Below are positions 8,872 to 19,817 of a stretch of 50,236 nt of DNA, one piece after another. The notes under the pieces were generated by a model, which saw nothing but the letters and a program-made list of their open reading frames with translations, had not been told where the DNA came from and ran no database searches. Numbering within the stretch: position 1 is the first letter of the stretch; each line of letters starts with the position of its first letter. The DNA is from Marinilabiliaceae bacterium (lineage in GTDB: Bacteria; Bacteroidota; Bacteroidia; Bacteroidales; Marinilabiliaceae). Made by a program: the position numbers and the translations under genes. Location: NCBI GenBank assembly GCA_016342595.1, contig JAEINY010000010.1:1-50236 (forward strand), written 5' to 3'.

Positions 8872-9951
8872 TTATTCTTCCACAGTGGGATAATCCGTAT
8901 ACCCTTTCTCCCCAGGTGTGTAAAAGGTGTCAAAATCTGGTGCATTTAAAGCGATGTCTTCTTGAAACCGTTTCACCAAATCAGGGTTGGCCAGAAAGGG
9001 ACGTCCAAAGGCCACCAAGTCACCGACACCATTCTCCAATGCTGTTTCGGCTAATTCTTTATCGAAACCACCGCTGGCTATAATAACTCCCCCAAAGGCA
9101 TCGCGAATTTTGCTTTTCACAGCGTCGCTTACCGGTGGAGCGCCCATGGAGGAGTGATCCACAATATGAATGTAAGCTAAACGCAGCTTTCCCAATTCGC
9201 TGGCCAGGTATTCATAGGTTTCTTCCAATTCAGGGAATACTTCCATATCATTAAACGCACCATATGGGGATAAGCGAATGCCTGTACGATCCCGTCCGAT
9301 GGCCGCTGCTACTTTGGTGGCTACTTCAATGGCAAAGCGGCACCGGTATTTCCCTGAACCGCCATAGGCATCAACCCTTATATTGGAAGCTGTATTAATA
9401 AACTGATCAATCAAATAGCCATTGGCCCCATGCAGTTCCACACCATCAAAACCAGCTTCAATGGCATTTTCAGCAGCATAAATATATTCCTGTTGTGTCT
9501 TTTCAATATCGGTAATGGTCATGGCTTTAGGCACCGGATAAACTTGCATACCATTTTTATCGGTATACATCTCTCCAGTCATGGCAATAGCAGATGGAGC
9601 AATGATTTCTGACCCCTCCGGCATATTATCAGGATGTGACACACGGCCGGTGTGCATCAATTGCATAAAGATTTTCCCACCTTTTTCATGCACTGCATCT
9701 GTCACCTTTTTCCAGCCATCCACTTGTTGTTGATTGAATAGCCCCGGGATGCGAGCATAGCCTAATCCATTTGGAGAAGGCGATGTCCCTTCAGTGATGA
9801 TTAATCCCGCCTCACAGCGCTGTTGATAATAAGTGGTCATCAAATCATTTGGAGTATTATCATTATTAGCGCGACAACGTGTCATGGGTGCCATCACCAA
9901 CCGATTTTTCAATTCAATTGGTCCCATCTGAAAAATGGAAAATAATTTCAT
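8872..9951 (-). CDS. Old yellow enzyme-type alkene reductase
   Basis: A 359-residue FMN-dependent ene-reductase (NADH:flavin oxidoreductase, NemA-like group). The TIM barrel starts 'PIELKNRLVMAPMTRCRA'. The substrate-binding pair is His174/Asn177 in 'ELHGANGYLIDQF', with Tyr179 as likely proton donor. The phosphate-binding end is 'GRPFLANPDLVKRF'. It should reduce activated C=C bonds or nitro compounds with NAD(P)H in the cytoplasm; the physiological substrate cannot be told from sequence. It stands alone, with 367 bp before the next gene. No clean promoter or terminator was recognised. Confidence 0.92.
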   Translation of the reverse strand: MKLFSIFQMGPIELKNRLVMAPMTRCRANNDNTPNDLMTTYYQQRCEAGLIITEGTSPSPNGLGYARIPGLFNQQQVDGWKKVTDAVHEKGGKIFMQLMHTGRVSHPDNMPEGSEIIAPSAIAMTGEMYTDKNGMQVYPVPKAMTITDIEKTQQEYIYAAENAIEAGFDGVELHGANGYLIDQFINTASNIRVDAYGGSGKYRCRFAIEVATKVAAAIGRDRTGIRLSPYGAFNDMEVFPELEETYEYLASELGKLRLAYIHIVDHSSMGAPPVSDAVKSKIRDAFGGVIIASGGFDKELAETALENGVGDLVAFGRPFLANPDLVKRFQEDIALNAPDFDTFYTPGEKGYTDYPTVEE

Positions 9952-10253
9952 AATCTGAGCTTTAGATTATAGCTATCCTTAAGTCACCAAAATAATTACT
10001 TGATTATATCTTCTAAAACTTAAAGGCATGTCCCCATTGATTGTCTCTTAATGCGGGAATACACCACAACATACATTTCCTCTAACTATCCAACAGTCAT
10101 TTTGGGGTATTGTTTTAATATATGAGATGACTTAACACAACTAAATCCCCTCTCTATGCCACTATGTTTTATAGAAATAATATAACATTCCGGTTGCATC
10201 CCAAGAGGCATTGCGTCGAATTAAAACCAGAATTACAGAAAAGGTGGCAGGAA
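9952..10253. other. Intergenic space between the OYE gene and the receptor terminator
   Basis: About 300 AT-rich bases hold no recognisable gene, repeat or promoter match. The OYE promoter must lie here, but no TANNTTTG box is evident on the minus strand. Confidence 0.4.
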
Positions 10254-10294
10254 TAAAAAAAAGCCTGCCTCGACCATGAAGGTGAGGCAGGCTT
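10254..10294 (-). terminator. Terminator of the TPP-regulated receptor gene
   Basis: On the minus strand, 11-bp arms aagcctgcctc (10284-10294, read in reverse) and gaggcaggctt (10261-10271) close a loop of about 12 bases. A run of T follows (10255-10262 on the complement). It lies about 25 bp after the receptor stop codon. Confidence 0.85.
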
Positions 10295-10318
10295 AACGAC
10301 TATAAAATATCTTGATCG

Positions 10319-12763
10319 TTAGAACTTCATTCCAACACGCACCATCACATTCGTACCGGCTTGTGGAAAATAGCCATCCAACACGTCGTGTTCGCCAGAT
10401 GAATAGTAACGATATACCCAGGCGTTTGTCTCATATTCTTCATTGAACAGGTTATTGACTTTAAGCCCGACGTTAAAATTACCCATGTTTTGCAGTTTAA
10501 AATCGTAATTCACCAATAGGTCATTCACAAAATAAGCATCCAATTTACGTTCTTCACTGGAAGTATTATCAATGAATTGATCACCCACATATTTGGATAA
10601 TACTGAAAACGTTAATCCGTTAATGGGTTGGTAATCGAATTGACTGGCAGCTGTCACTTCAGGCGAAAAAGCGATATCTGTTTCACCCAATTCTTTCTCG
10701 CGTTGTGTCCAGGTATCCCAATCATCTACATACTCGGTGAAGTTTTTTATCTTATTGGTTGACAGGGCTACATTGGCACTCCATTGTAGTTGTGGCAAAA
10801 TGACCCATCCACCGGCTATTTCAATCCCAGCCCGGTAACTCTCCGGTACATTCACCATCATGGCAGCCCCCACATTATTGATTTCACCGGTCAATACCAA
10901 TTGATCGGTGTAATCCATGTAATACGCATTCACATTCAACTGCGTCCGTCGTTTACTGAGCTGATAGCCTAATTCCCAGTCATAGAGTTTTTCCGCAGTC
11001 GGTTTACGGTCGGCATCGGCATCTCGAAAATCACCCCGCGACGGCTCGCGCTGTGCCATGGCAAAGGAGGCAAAAACCCGATGATCATTTGCGAAGTCCC
11101 AATTCACACCAAATTTAGGATTGAAAAAATCGAAATCATAAGATTGCCCCAGGTCCGACTGATCATCATGTGTCCCACTCATCACATAATCCACGTGACG
11201 GTATTGTAAATCACCATATACAGCAACACCATCAACCACCTCCAGTGTAGCTTTGGCAAAGCTGTTAAAGTCCTTCTTTTTACCATTATTACGGTACCAT
11301 TCAAAATTCTGTGGAATCCCCTTGTTATGCTCAGCCCAAATGATATTACCATGGTGATCGCCATCATATTCATTATATGAACCTCCAACAGTTAAATGCA
11401 AGCGATCCGTTTGATAATTACCTGAAAAAGTAAATCCATAAAAATCATTCTCCAGCCATTTACGGCGAATCAAATCTGTTTTTCTTACCGTATCAGCATT
11501 CTCATATATAATTTCCTTAAAACCTACATTGTAATCTTTAAATTTCTTCTTGTATTTGTAAGATTCATAATGCCCTTCTCCTTTAGTGTAATGCAGTGCT
11601 GCTGCTATATCCAGTTGAGCATTGAGGCGATGCGCAAAATGCAACTGATAATGATCTTGTTTAAAATTATCTGTTTGATTATCGTACAGGTAACGATTAA
11701 AAGTACGGGCATCAGATGCATACAGATTGGCGGTTTCTTCCTCTGACCAGCCATCCATCATCACCAGCTTTTCCATCCCGGCACGGTCATTATGCAGTTT
11801 TACCTTAGGCACACCATTCCAGGCCTGATAGGTTTTTTCTGTACCTGAAAACGTGATGAACTTCACCGTTGTATTGGTGCCATAATACCCCCCCGAGAGA
11901 TAATAAGATTTCAAATCGGAAGAGGCACGATCGATAAAGCCATCACTGGACACGCGCGATAAACGGGCATCAAAAGCCAAATTATTATTCAGCAATCCCG
12001 TTGACAACGCTACTGAGTTTTTCCAGGTATTAAAAGAACCGTAACTGTTATCAATAAATACTGAGGCATTTGGAGAAGCGTTGAGCGTACTCAAGTTCAC
12101 CGATCCACCAAAAGAAGAGGCACCATTGGTGGAAGTACCCACCCCCCTCTGCACTTGAAGCTTATCCACCGAAGCGGCAAAGTCGGGCATATTCACAAAA
12201 AAAACTCCCTGACTTTCTGCATCGTTCAACGGAATGCCATTCACCGTCATATTGATGCGCGTCATGTCTGTTCCCCGAATCCGAAAATTAGTATAGCCCA
12301 CACCAGCACCAGCATCAGAGTTGGTGACCACTCCTGGCATCTGGTTGAGCAAATAGGGTAAATCCTGCCCAAAATTAGCCGACTCAATGGCTTCGGCATC
12401 CAACTCATCATATGCAATAGGTGTTCCCGGCCTTGCTCTGACTGCTGAAACCACCACTTCACCGGTCATCACCGTTGACGGCTCTAATGTAACATTCACC
12501 TCCGACTGACCCTTGGAAGCCACCATTTTCTTTTCGTAACCCACAAAAGAAAATACAAGCATCTGATTCAAATTTGACAAGCGGGATAATTCATAAACCC
12601 CATTGGCATCTGTAATGGTTCCGATGTAACTATTTTGAACCATTACATTCACCCCCACCATGGGTTGACCTTTTTCGTCACTCACCGTTCCTTTAATCAC
12701 ATTCTGCGCCATGGCTGAAACTGTTAAGGCGACCACCGCGACAACTAAAAATAACTTCTTCAT
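10319..12763 (-). CDS. TonB-dependent receptor, probable thiamine importer
   Basis: An 814-residue outer-membrane receptor. A signal peptide ends at AMAQ (residue 20). A CarboxypepD_reg-like domain follows (about 23-110, 'IKGTVSDEKGQPMVGVNV'), then the plug (about 115-235, 'LPYLLNQMPGVVTNSDAG', 'RGVGTSTNGASSFGGSVNL') and a beta-barrel ending in an aromatic terminal strand 'TNVMVRVGMKF'. The barrel includes the family features 'REPSRGDFRDADADRKP' and 'NVGLKVNNLFNEEYE'. A TPP riboswitch precedes it, so TPP should repress it. TPP-regulated TonB receptors are predicted thiamine or precursor importers in Bacteroidota. It is monocistronic, closed by its own terminator, and no PnuT-type inner-membrane transporter is adjacent. 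The substrate assignment is inferred from regulation. Confidence 0.88.
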   Translation of the reverse strand: MKKLFLVVAVVALTVSAMAQNVIKGTVSDEKGQPMVGVNVMVQNSYIGTITDANGVYELSRLSNLNQMLVFSFVGYEKKMVASKGQSEVNVTLEPSTVMTGEVVVSAVRARPGTPIAYDELDAEAIESANFGQDLPYLLNQMPGVVTNSDAGAGVGYTNFRIRGTDMTRINMTVNGIPLNDAESQGVFFVNMPDFAASVDKLQVQRGVGTSTNGASSFGGSVNLSTLNASPNASVFIDNSYGSFNTWKNSVALSTGLLNNNLAFDARLSRVSSDGFIDRASSDLKSYYLSGGYYGTNTTVKFITFSGTEKTYQAWNGVPKVKLHNDRAGMEKLVMMDGWSEEETANLYASDARTFNRYLYDNQTDNFKQDHYQLHFAHRLNAQLDIAAALHYTKGEGHYESYKYKKKFKDYNVGFKEIIYENADTVRKTDLIRRKWLENDFYGFTFSGNYQTDRLHLTVGGSYNEYDGDHHGNIIWAEHNKGIPQNFEWYRNNGKKKDFNSFAKATLEVVDGVAVYGDLQYRHVDYVMSGTHDDQSDLGQSYDFDFFNPKFGVNWDFANDHRVFASFAMAQREPSRGDFRDADADRKPTAEKLYDWELGYQLSKRRTQLNVNAYYMDYTDQLVLTGEINNVGAAMMVNVPESYRAGIEIAGGWVILPQLQWSANVALSTNKIKNFTEYVDDWDTWTQREKELGETDIAFSPEVTAASQFDYQPINGLTFSVLSKYVGDQFIDNTSSEERKLDAYFVNDLLVNYDFKLQNMGNFNVGLKVNNLFNEEYETNAWVYRYYSSGEHDVLDGYFPQAGTNVMVRVGMKF

Positions 12764-12829
12764 TTTTTAAAGCAGATAAAGTTTAACTTAAAACTAGACT
12801 GCAATGAGGAATAATTGTGGAGAATACTC

Positions 12830-12916
12830 TTTCCCTTACCAGCATTACCCGGTCAGGTTCGAAGGGTATGATCTCAGCCTGTTTTGCTCCGGACATTCCG
12901 GATGAGGCACCCCATT
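12830..12916 (-). promoter_or_regulatory. TPP riboswitch controlling the receptor gene
   Basis: The minus strand shows the THI-box landmarks in order: GGGGTGCC, a P3 stem TCCGGA-ATG-TCCGGA, the helix junction GGCTGAGATCATACCC, then TTCGAACCTGACCGGGTAAT and GCTGG. These are the conserved aptamer strands that bind thiamine pyrophosphate. About 65 bases separate it from the receptor ATG. No clear terminator lies between, so control may act by ribosome access; that is inference. Boundaries are approximate. Confidence 0.95.
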
Positions 12917-12930
12917 GTAGAAATATGCCG

Positions 12931-12962
12931 CAAAAGTAGAGTGTCTTGGCTTACTAAGCAAA
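12931..12962 (-). promoter_or_regulatory. Promoter of the TPP-riboswitch/receptor transcript
   Basis: On the minus strand TTTG (12959-12962), a 20-bp spacer and TACTTTTG (12931-12938) match the Bacteroidota consensus. The -7 box ends about 15 bp before the riboswitch aptamer, so nearly the whole leader is aptamer plus expression platform. Confidence 0.8.
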
Positions 12963-12969
12963 CTTTTCG

Positions 12970-13280
12970 GACCTTTTTATCTGCTACAGGGTCGATGGAT
13001 GATTTTCCGGAAAAGAAGACTTATCGCCCACGAAAAAAGGTCAACTTTTTGAAAAGATGGCTTATCTACATTGTAGAAAGTTGATTTTTTCCCAAAGACG
13101 CCCCATCTACATTGTAAATTGAGTATCTGCTGTGCCAGAAGGGCTATCTTACCTTAAGATGCTGCATCTTTTTCAAAAAAAGAGGAATATGACCGTCAGA
13201 TGGTTCACTTTTTTCCCGGGAAGATCAATCGTACCGTCAAACGCCTTACTTGTTTCAAAAGTCAGGCTATTTGACGGTAT
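12970..13280. repeat. Modular non-coding repeat tract
   Basis: An inverted pair gaccttttt (12970-12978) and aaaaaggtc (13034-13042) is followed by two related modules. In the first, atctacattgta occurs at 13064 and 13105; in the second, accgtca occurs at 13192 and 13233. Both pairs are offset by exactly 41 bp, and in both a ttttttccc block sits at an equivalent place between the copies. A third, inverted copy (tttgacggta, 13270-13279) pairs with taccgtcaaa (13232-13241). No plausible protein is encoded. Function unknown. Confidence 0.5.
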
Positions 13281-13579
13281 TATATGATGCTTTTCTAATT
13301 TTATTTACCACCCCGCCTTCGGCACCTTGATACCAAACCCCATTGACATTGGGTTAATAATTCCTGAGCTTTCAACGGGTCTGATGCAAACAAAATAAAA
13401 CGAGTTGTTTCACCCATTCAGGGTGATTGTTATCTTTACATAAAATACTTGGGGCGATGCCCCAAGCTCTGTTGTTAAAGGCCTTCAGCCTTTTCCCTTT
13501 CAACTATTCCCTATTCCCTTGTACCTTTTTACCTTTTCCTTTTTACCTATTACCTTTTACCTTTCAACTTTTTCCTTAA
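13281..13579. other. Palindrome- and pyrimidine-rich spacer after thiH
   Basis: This stretch holds several short palindromes, including cttggggc-gat-gccccaag (13448-13466) and tcaccc-attca-gggtga (about 13410-13426). From about 13490 to 13575 comes a pyrimidine tract made of ttacctttt-like words. The first palindrome could act as the thi-operon terminator on the minus strand, since it is followed there by TATTTTATG, but the T-run is poor. The pyrimidine words resemble 50065-50095. No gene is evident. Confidence 0.45.
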
Positions 13580-14692
13580 TCACTGCATACACGCATCCCA
13601 ATCTTTCCACACCGGCTCATAACCGCCATTGCGAATCATGTCACACATCTCTTTGGGGCTTCGGGCATCGGCCACACTGAATTGCTCCAGGGCCTGGGTA
13701 TACACGGCATAACCTCCGGGCTCTGTTTTTGAACCGGCACTCATGGCCGTCACGCCCAATTGCAACATGTGATCCCGGAACACCTGACTCTCACGGGTGG
13801 ATAAAGACAAATCCACATCGGGTTTGAACAAACGGTAGGCCATAATTAACTGGGCCAGTTCTTTATCACCCACATCTACATTGGGCTGAAAAGAACCGGC
13901 ATGCGGCCTTAATCGTGGAAAAGAAACAGAAAATTTGGTGCGCCAGTACTGTTTCTCCAGGTAATCCAGGTGCCAGGCAGTGAAGAACGAATCCGTCCGC
14001 CAATCTTCCAAACCTAACAAACACCCCATCCCTATTTTATGTATGCCGGCGTCACCCAGGCGTTCGGGAGTAGCCAGGCGATAGCCAAAATTTGATTTCT
14101 TACCCTTAGGATGATACATCTTATAATTATCACGGTTGTAGGTTTCCTGATAAACATACACCGTGTTTAAGCCAAGGAGGATCAACTGCTCGTATTCCTC
14201 CTGGTTCATGGGTTGTACCTCGATGGATACATGTGCAAAATGAGGCTTCACCAATTCCACCATCTCCTTCAGGTATTTAAACCCGCATTGCGCCGGATGT
14301 TCACCGGTGACCAATAACAAGTGTTGAAACCCCATGCCCTTGATCACCTTCACCTCTTCCATCACCTGATCGGCCGTTAGGGTGATGCGCTTGATGTCGT
14401 TGCTGTGTGAGAATCCACAATAGACACAGCCATTGGCACACGCATTTGACAAATACAAAGGGATATACATCTGGATGGTTTTCCCGAATCGCTGTTGCGT
14501 AATGGCACGGCTCTTAATGGCCATCTGCTCCAGATAAGGCTGCGCTGCCGGAGACACCAACGCTTTGTAATCCTCCAGGTCAGTACGTGAAGCCGCCAAA
14601 GCACGCTCCACATCCGCTGCCGTTTTATTATATATCGATTCCTTCACCTCATCCCATTGATGAGCGAGATGTATCTGTTCGAAAGTTTTCAT
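13580..14692 (-). CDS. thiH: Tyrosine lyase for thiazole synthesis
   Basis: A radical-SAM enzyme of 370 residues from the ATG at 14692. It cleaves tyrosine to dehydroglycine for the thiazole moiety of thiamine. The cluster motif CX3CX2C is Cys85, Cys89 and Cys92 (NACANGCVYCGFSH). Other matches are 'VTGEHPAQCGFKYL', 'SIEVQPMNQEEYE', 'YQETYNRDNYKMYHPKGKK', 'SFPRLRPHAG' and 'AGSKTEPGGY'. An in-frame start 33 bp upstream would add 11 unconserved residues and is not used. It is the last gene of the operon, 139 bp after thiG, and that gap holds a repeat element. It works with ThiG and ThiS. Confidence 0.96.
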   Translation of the reverse strand: MKTFEQIHLAHQWDEVKESIYNKTAADVERALAASRTDLEDYKALVSPAAQPYLEQMAIKSRAITQQRFGKTIQMYIPLYLSNACANGCVYCGFSHSNDIKRITLTADQVMEEVKVIKGMGFQHLLLVTGEHPAQCGFKYLKEMVELVKPHFAHVSIEVQPMNQEEYEQLILLGLNTVYVYQETYNRDNYKMYHPKGKKSNFGYRLATPERLGDAGIHKIGMGCLLGLEDWRTDSFFTAWHLDYLEKQYWRTKFSVSFPRLRPHAGSFQPNVDVGDKELAQLIMAYRLFKPDVDLSLSTRESQVFRDHMLQLGVTAMSAGSKTEPGGYAVYTQALEQFSVADARSPKEMCDMIRNGGYEPVWKDWDACMQ

Positions 14693-14720
14693 GATAATTA
14701 TAGTATCAAGACAAAAAATA

Positions 14721-14822
14721 AACACAGAGGCTCAGAGACACTGAGTTTTTTATCCTCATAGATACGCGTTGCACATCTAATACTGGTAATTACAACTTTA
14801 ATAATATCTGTGTCTCTGTGTT
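14721..14822. repeat. ~102-bp element with aacacagag/ctctgtgtt ends inside the thi operon
   Basis: The same 9-base ends as the element at 8671-8774 are found here at 14721-14729 and 14814-14822, in the same orientation. The interior is AT-rich and differs largely from the first copy, apart from the terminal zones rich in cagag/ctgtg words. It fills most of the thiG-thiH gap, where thi operons are usually tight, so it looks like an insertion or an evolved RNA structure. Confidence 0.55.
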
Positions 14823-14831
14823 CTAAAATTC

Positions 14832-15605
14832 TTACAATTCATCCAAAAAAGCCGTCAACGGACTCGAAGCCTCAGCCCCCATTGACTTCTCAGCTAAACG
14901 AGCTTCATGAGCCATGCGTCCTGCTTCCACCGCCATCTTAAAGGCGCGCCCCATCTGCACCGGATCAGGCGACACGGCAATGGCTGTATTGACCAATACC
15001 GCATCCGCTCCCATCTCCATGGCTTCAGCAGCATGTGAAGGGGCACCTATACCGGCATCCACTACCACCGGCACATTACTTTGCCCGATGATGATGCGCA
15101 ACATTTCTTTGGTCTGCAAGCCCTGATTCGATCCGATGGGCGCCCCCAAAGGCATTACAGCAGCCACCCCAACTTCCTCGAGGCGCTTGCACAACACGGG
15201 ATCAGCCTGAATGTAAGGCAATACAATGAAACCTAACTTCACCAACTCCTCTGCAGCTTTCAAGGTCTCCAGGGGATCGGGCAATAAATATTTGGGATCG
15301 GGATGAATCTCCAGCTTCAGCCAGTTGGTATCCAATGCCTCGCGAGCTAACTGTGCGGCGAAGATGGCCTCTTTAGCGGTGCGCACACCGGAGGTATTGG
15401 GTAATAGGTTGATGTGTGAATGCTTCAGGTGTTTTAAGATGTCGTCGTTACTGTTTTCCAATTCCACGCGACGCAAGGCTACCGTGACCAATTCGGATTC
15501 GCTGGCCAAAATTGCCTCTTCCATCTTACCGTTCGACGCAAACTTTCCCGTTCCGGTAAATAAGCGTGATTGGAATATTTTATCCCCTAACTGAAGTGCT
15601 TGCAT
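14832..15605 (-). CDS. thiG: Thiazole synthase
   Basis: A 257-residue TIM-barrel enzyme that condenses DXP, dehydroglycine and ThiS-thiocarboxylate into the thiazole phosphate. Motifs are '[19 protein letters not shown]', '[16 protein letters not shown]', '[17 protein letters not shown]' (the Schiff-base Lys of the LKLE segment), '[15 protein letters not shown]', '[20 protein letters not shown]' and '[10 protein letters not shown]'. Length is normal. It lies 33 bp downstream of thiE and 139 bp upstream of thiH. Confidence 0.97.
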   Translation of the reverse strand: MQALQLGDKIFQSRLFTGTGKFASNGKMEEAILASESELVTVALRRVELENSNDDILKHLKHSHINLLPNTSGVRTAKEAIFAAQLAREALDTNWLKLEIHPDPKYLLPDPLETLKAAEELVKLGFIVLPYIQADPVLCKRLEEVGVAAVMPLGAPIGSNQGLQTKEMLRIIIGQSNVPVVVDAGIGAPSHAAEAMEMGADAVLVNTAIAVSPDPVQMGRAFKMAVEAGRMAHEARLAEKSMGAEASSPLTAFLDEL

Positions 15606-15638
15606 AAATATCTGATATCAATAGATTAATGTATAGTC

Positions 15639-16310
15639 TTATTTTTTGAAAATTCGTTTCCACCCGGCCGATGTATACCGTCCGATCTGTTCCAACAATT
15701 CAAGGGTGACAGCACCCGGCTGTTCATTATTGGTGATGTAGGATGATACAGCTACACCATGCAATCCGGCCTCAAACAAACCTTTAAAATCGTCGGGTGT
15801 TAAACCGCCAATGGCCACAATGGGAATGGTAATCCCGGCCTCATCACATGCTTTAATAATCGATTGATAGCCTTCCAGCCCTAAAACAGGACTCAAATTC
15901 TTTTTCGTGGATGTAAAGCGAAAGGGGCCTAAACCGATGTAATCGACTCCTTGAGCCACCAAGCGCCGGATATCTTCAAAGGTATTGGCAGTGCCGCCAA
16001 TAATGGCTGTTGGCCCTAATATTTCGCGTGCTTCATCGGGCTTCATATCGTTTTTACCCAGATGCACCCCATCCGCTCCCAAGCGGGCGGCTATCTCCAC
16101 ATGATCGTTCAGGATAAATGCAGCACCATGTTCCATGCAATAGACAAATGCCCTTCGGGCTTCAGCCTCTATTTGTTCAACCGACTCTTCCTTCATGCGC
16201 AGTTGCACCCAATTACCTCCTCCCAACACATAGGATTCGATCTGTTGCTGATAACTGATTTGATCGGCAGGTGAGGTAATAAATTGTAAACGGGCTATGT
16301 TCTTATTCAT
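15639..16310 (-). CDS. thiE: Thiamine-phosphate synthase
   Basis: A 223-residue TIM barrel that joins HMP-PP and thiazole phosphate to give thiamine phosphate. The diagnostic motifs are present: 'WVQLRMKEES', 'FILNDHVEIAARLGADGVHL' (substrate pocket and Mg site), 'GKNDMKPDEAREILG', 'DYIGLGPFRFTSTKKN' (pyrophosphate loop) and 'PIVAIGGLTPDD'. It overlaps thiD by four bases (ATGA), which indicates translational coupling. This is the better-conserved of two ThiE-family proteins in the operon, so it probably carries the synthase activity. Confidence 0.95.
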   Translation of the reverse strand: MNKNIARLQFITSPADQISYQQQIESYVLGGGNWVQLRMKEESVEQIEAEARRAFVYCMEHGAAFILNDHVEIAARLGADGVHLGKNDMKPDEAREILGPTAIIGGTANTFEDIRRLVAQGVDYIGLGPFRFTSTKKNLSPVLGLEGYQSIIKACDEAGITIPIVAIGGLTPDDFKGLFEAGLHGVAVSSYITNNEQPGAVTLELLEQIGRYTSAGWKRIFKK

Positions 16311-17068
16311 AATTCATGTGGATTGGGATGAAAACCTAATAAGCCTTCATCACTGGATATAAATTGCTTCACATAATGGTGTGCTTTCTCACACGCTACA
16401 GCGAGGGGCACTTCATTGGCCACCTGTGCAGCGATGGCGGCCGATAAGACACAGCCTGTGCCATGCTTTTGCCAATCGCCACTCACCTTTTGCGAAGTGA
16501 TTTCTGTTTTTGATTCACCGGGTTGGACTAACAGATCGGTGACGTGATCAGTGGTAGAGTGCCCTCCTTTTACAAGAATTGCACAATGATAATCATTCGC
16601 TATTTGCTGCGTATCTATGTCTCCAAATAGTTGTTGGCATTCCGGAATATTGGGGGTAATGAGCTGAATGGAACCCGGGATGAGCTGTTGGAGTTGGGCT
16701 TGTTGCGGATTATGGAATGGAAAACCAGCCGAAGCCTTTAATATGGGATCCCATATTACAACAGCTTCCGGCCAATTCCATTTAATCCATTGAAGTATTT
16801 GAACGAGTCGTTCAAACGATTCCACCAGCCCGATTTTAATGCAACGGGGCTGGTATTGTAATTTTAGCACATCTAATTGTTGCCGGATCTCCTGAATACT
16901 TAACCATTTGACGTCCTCAAAGTGAGATTCGTGCTGGTAAGTAACGGCTGTGACAACACTTAATCCGTAGACCTTATGCTGTTCAAATGTTTTGATATCG
17001 GCAGCAATACCTGCGCCACCCGACGGATCAAAACCTGCTATAGAAAGTACATAAGGTCGTTTCTTCAT
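16307..17068 (-). CDS. thiD: Hydroxymethylpyrimidine (phosphate) kinase
   Basis: A 253-residue ribokinase-fold enzyme that phosphorylates HMP and HMP-P to HMP-PP. It begins 'VLSIAGFDPSGGAGIAADIK' and has 'TAVTYQHES', 'VIWDPILKASAGF', 'LITPNIPECQQLFG', 'AILVKGGHST' and the anion-hole/catalytic 'HGTGCVLSAAIAA'. Its stop overlaps the thiE start by four bases, and the preceding tenI/thiE-like gene ends 4 bp before its ATG, so this part of the operon is compact. Confidence 0.96.
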   Translation of the reverse strand: MKKRPYVLSIAGFDPSGGAGIAADIKTFEQHKVYGLSVVTAVTYQHESHFEDVKWLSIQEIRQQLDVLKLQYQPRCIKIGLVESFERLVQILQWIKWNWPEAVVIWDPILKASAGFPFHNPQQAQLQQLIPGSIQLITPNIPECQQLFGDIDTQQIANDYHCAILVKGGHSTTDHVTDLLVQPGESKTEITSQKVSGDWQKHGTGCVLSAAIAAQVANEVPLAVACEKAHHYVKQFISSDEGLLGFHPNPHEL

Positions 17069-17072
17069 TCGC

Positions 17073-17681
17073 TTATTCCCATTTTTCTTTTATCTCACAG
17101 TAACGGTTCACCAAACCTGCTACATCGTGATCTTTTACAAATTGTTCCCAGATATGGCCATGCAATGCCACACCATCAAAGCCTAATTCACGGGCTTCGT
17201 CCACTGTACTCATGTTAATGCCTCCCAAAGCAAACACGGCTACTTCATGCTCATTGGCCAGGAAGGTTTTCAACATTGTTTTATCCACAGCTGGTCCATA
17301 TCCCCTTTTTGAGATACTTTCAAATACCGGACTGATGTAGGCATAATTAAACGCATCACTCAAGTTAACCAACTCGGTCATTGAATGCACCGAGATACTC
17401 TTGGGCAATGCATTATCGCTATAGCTATCCATCAGGTGCAGGTTAGTAGAGGTAAAATGCACCCCTTTCAATCCCAACTCCTCCACCAACTCAAGGTGGC
17501 TGTGAATAACTATTTGCTGACGGTATTTTTCATCAATTGCTTCAATCCATTGCTTCATTTGTTCCTGCGAGAATTCAGGTTTGCGTACATGCAATACCTC
17601 CAGACCGGCTTCAAACAATGCCACGATTGCTTCAACTTCACTGTCTACTTGTCCGGGATAAGAAATTACTATTGGCTTCAT
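17073..17681 (-). CDS. ThiE/TenI-family protein, probable thiazole tautomerase
   Basis: A 202-residue second ThiE-fold protein from the ATG at 17681 (MKPIVISYPG). A longer reading would run into thiC and is rejected. It keeps 'GLEVLHVRKPEFSQEQM', 'IVIHSHLELVEELGLKGVHF' and 'FNYAYISPVFESISKRGYG', but the ThiE pocket is altered: 'HFTSTNLH' stands where ThiE has HLGxxD, and 'ALGGINMSTVDEA' replaces the usual IGGI region. TenI, a ThiE relative, isomerises the thiazole tautomer made by ThiG. That role fits a gene lying between thiC and thiD beside a canonical thiE. A second synthase remains possible. Confidence 0.8.
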   Translation of the reverse strand: MKPIVISYPGQVDSEVEAIVALFEAGLEVLHVRKPEFSQEQMKQWIEAIDEKYRQQIVIHSHLELVEELGLKGVHFTSTNLHLMDSYSDNALPKSISVHSMTELVNLSDAFNYAYISPVFESISKRGYGPAVDKTMLKTFLANEHEVAVFALGGINMSTVDEARELGFDGVALHGHIWEQFVKDHDVAGLVNRYCEIKEKWE

Positions 17682-17727
17682 AAAGTTTAATTTTAATCTG
17701 CCACAAAAATAGTCGAAAAGATTACAA

Positions 17728-19765
<2,038 letters not shown>

Positions 19766-19817
19766 AGTTTCAGTTTACAAAAAAATATAATCAAGGAGTG
19801 CAAAATGACATTGTCTT

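Noticed and set aside
12884..13084. 66-codon + strand frame over the TPP riboswitch and repeat tract
   Set aside because: It overlaps the riboswitch aptamer and its promoter on the other strand; the peptide is Arg/Lys-rich without domain features.
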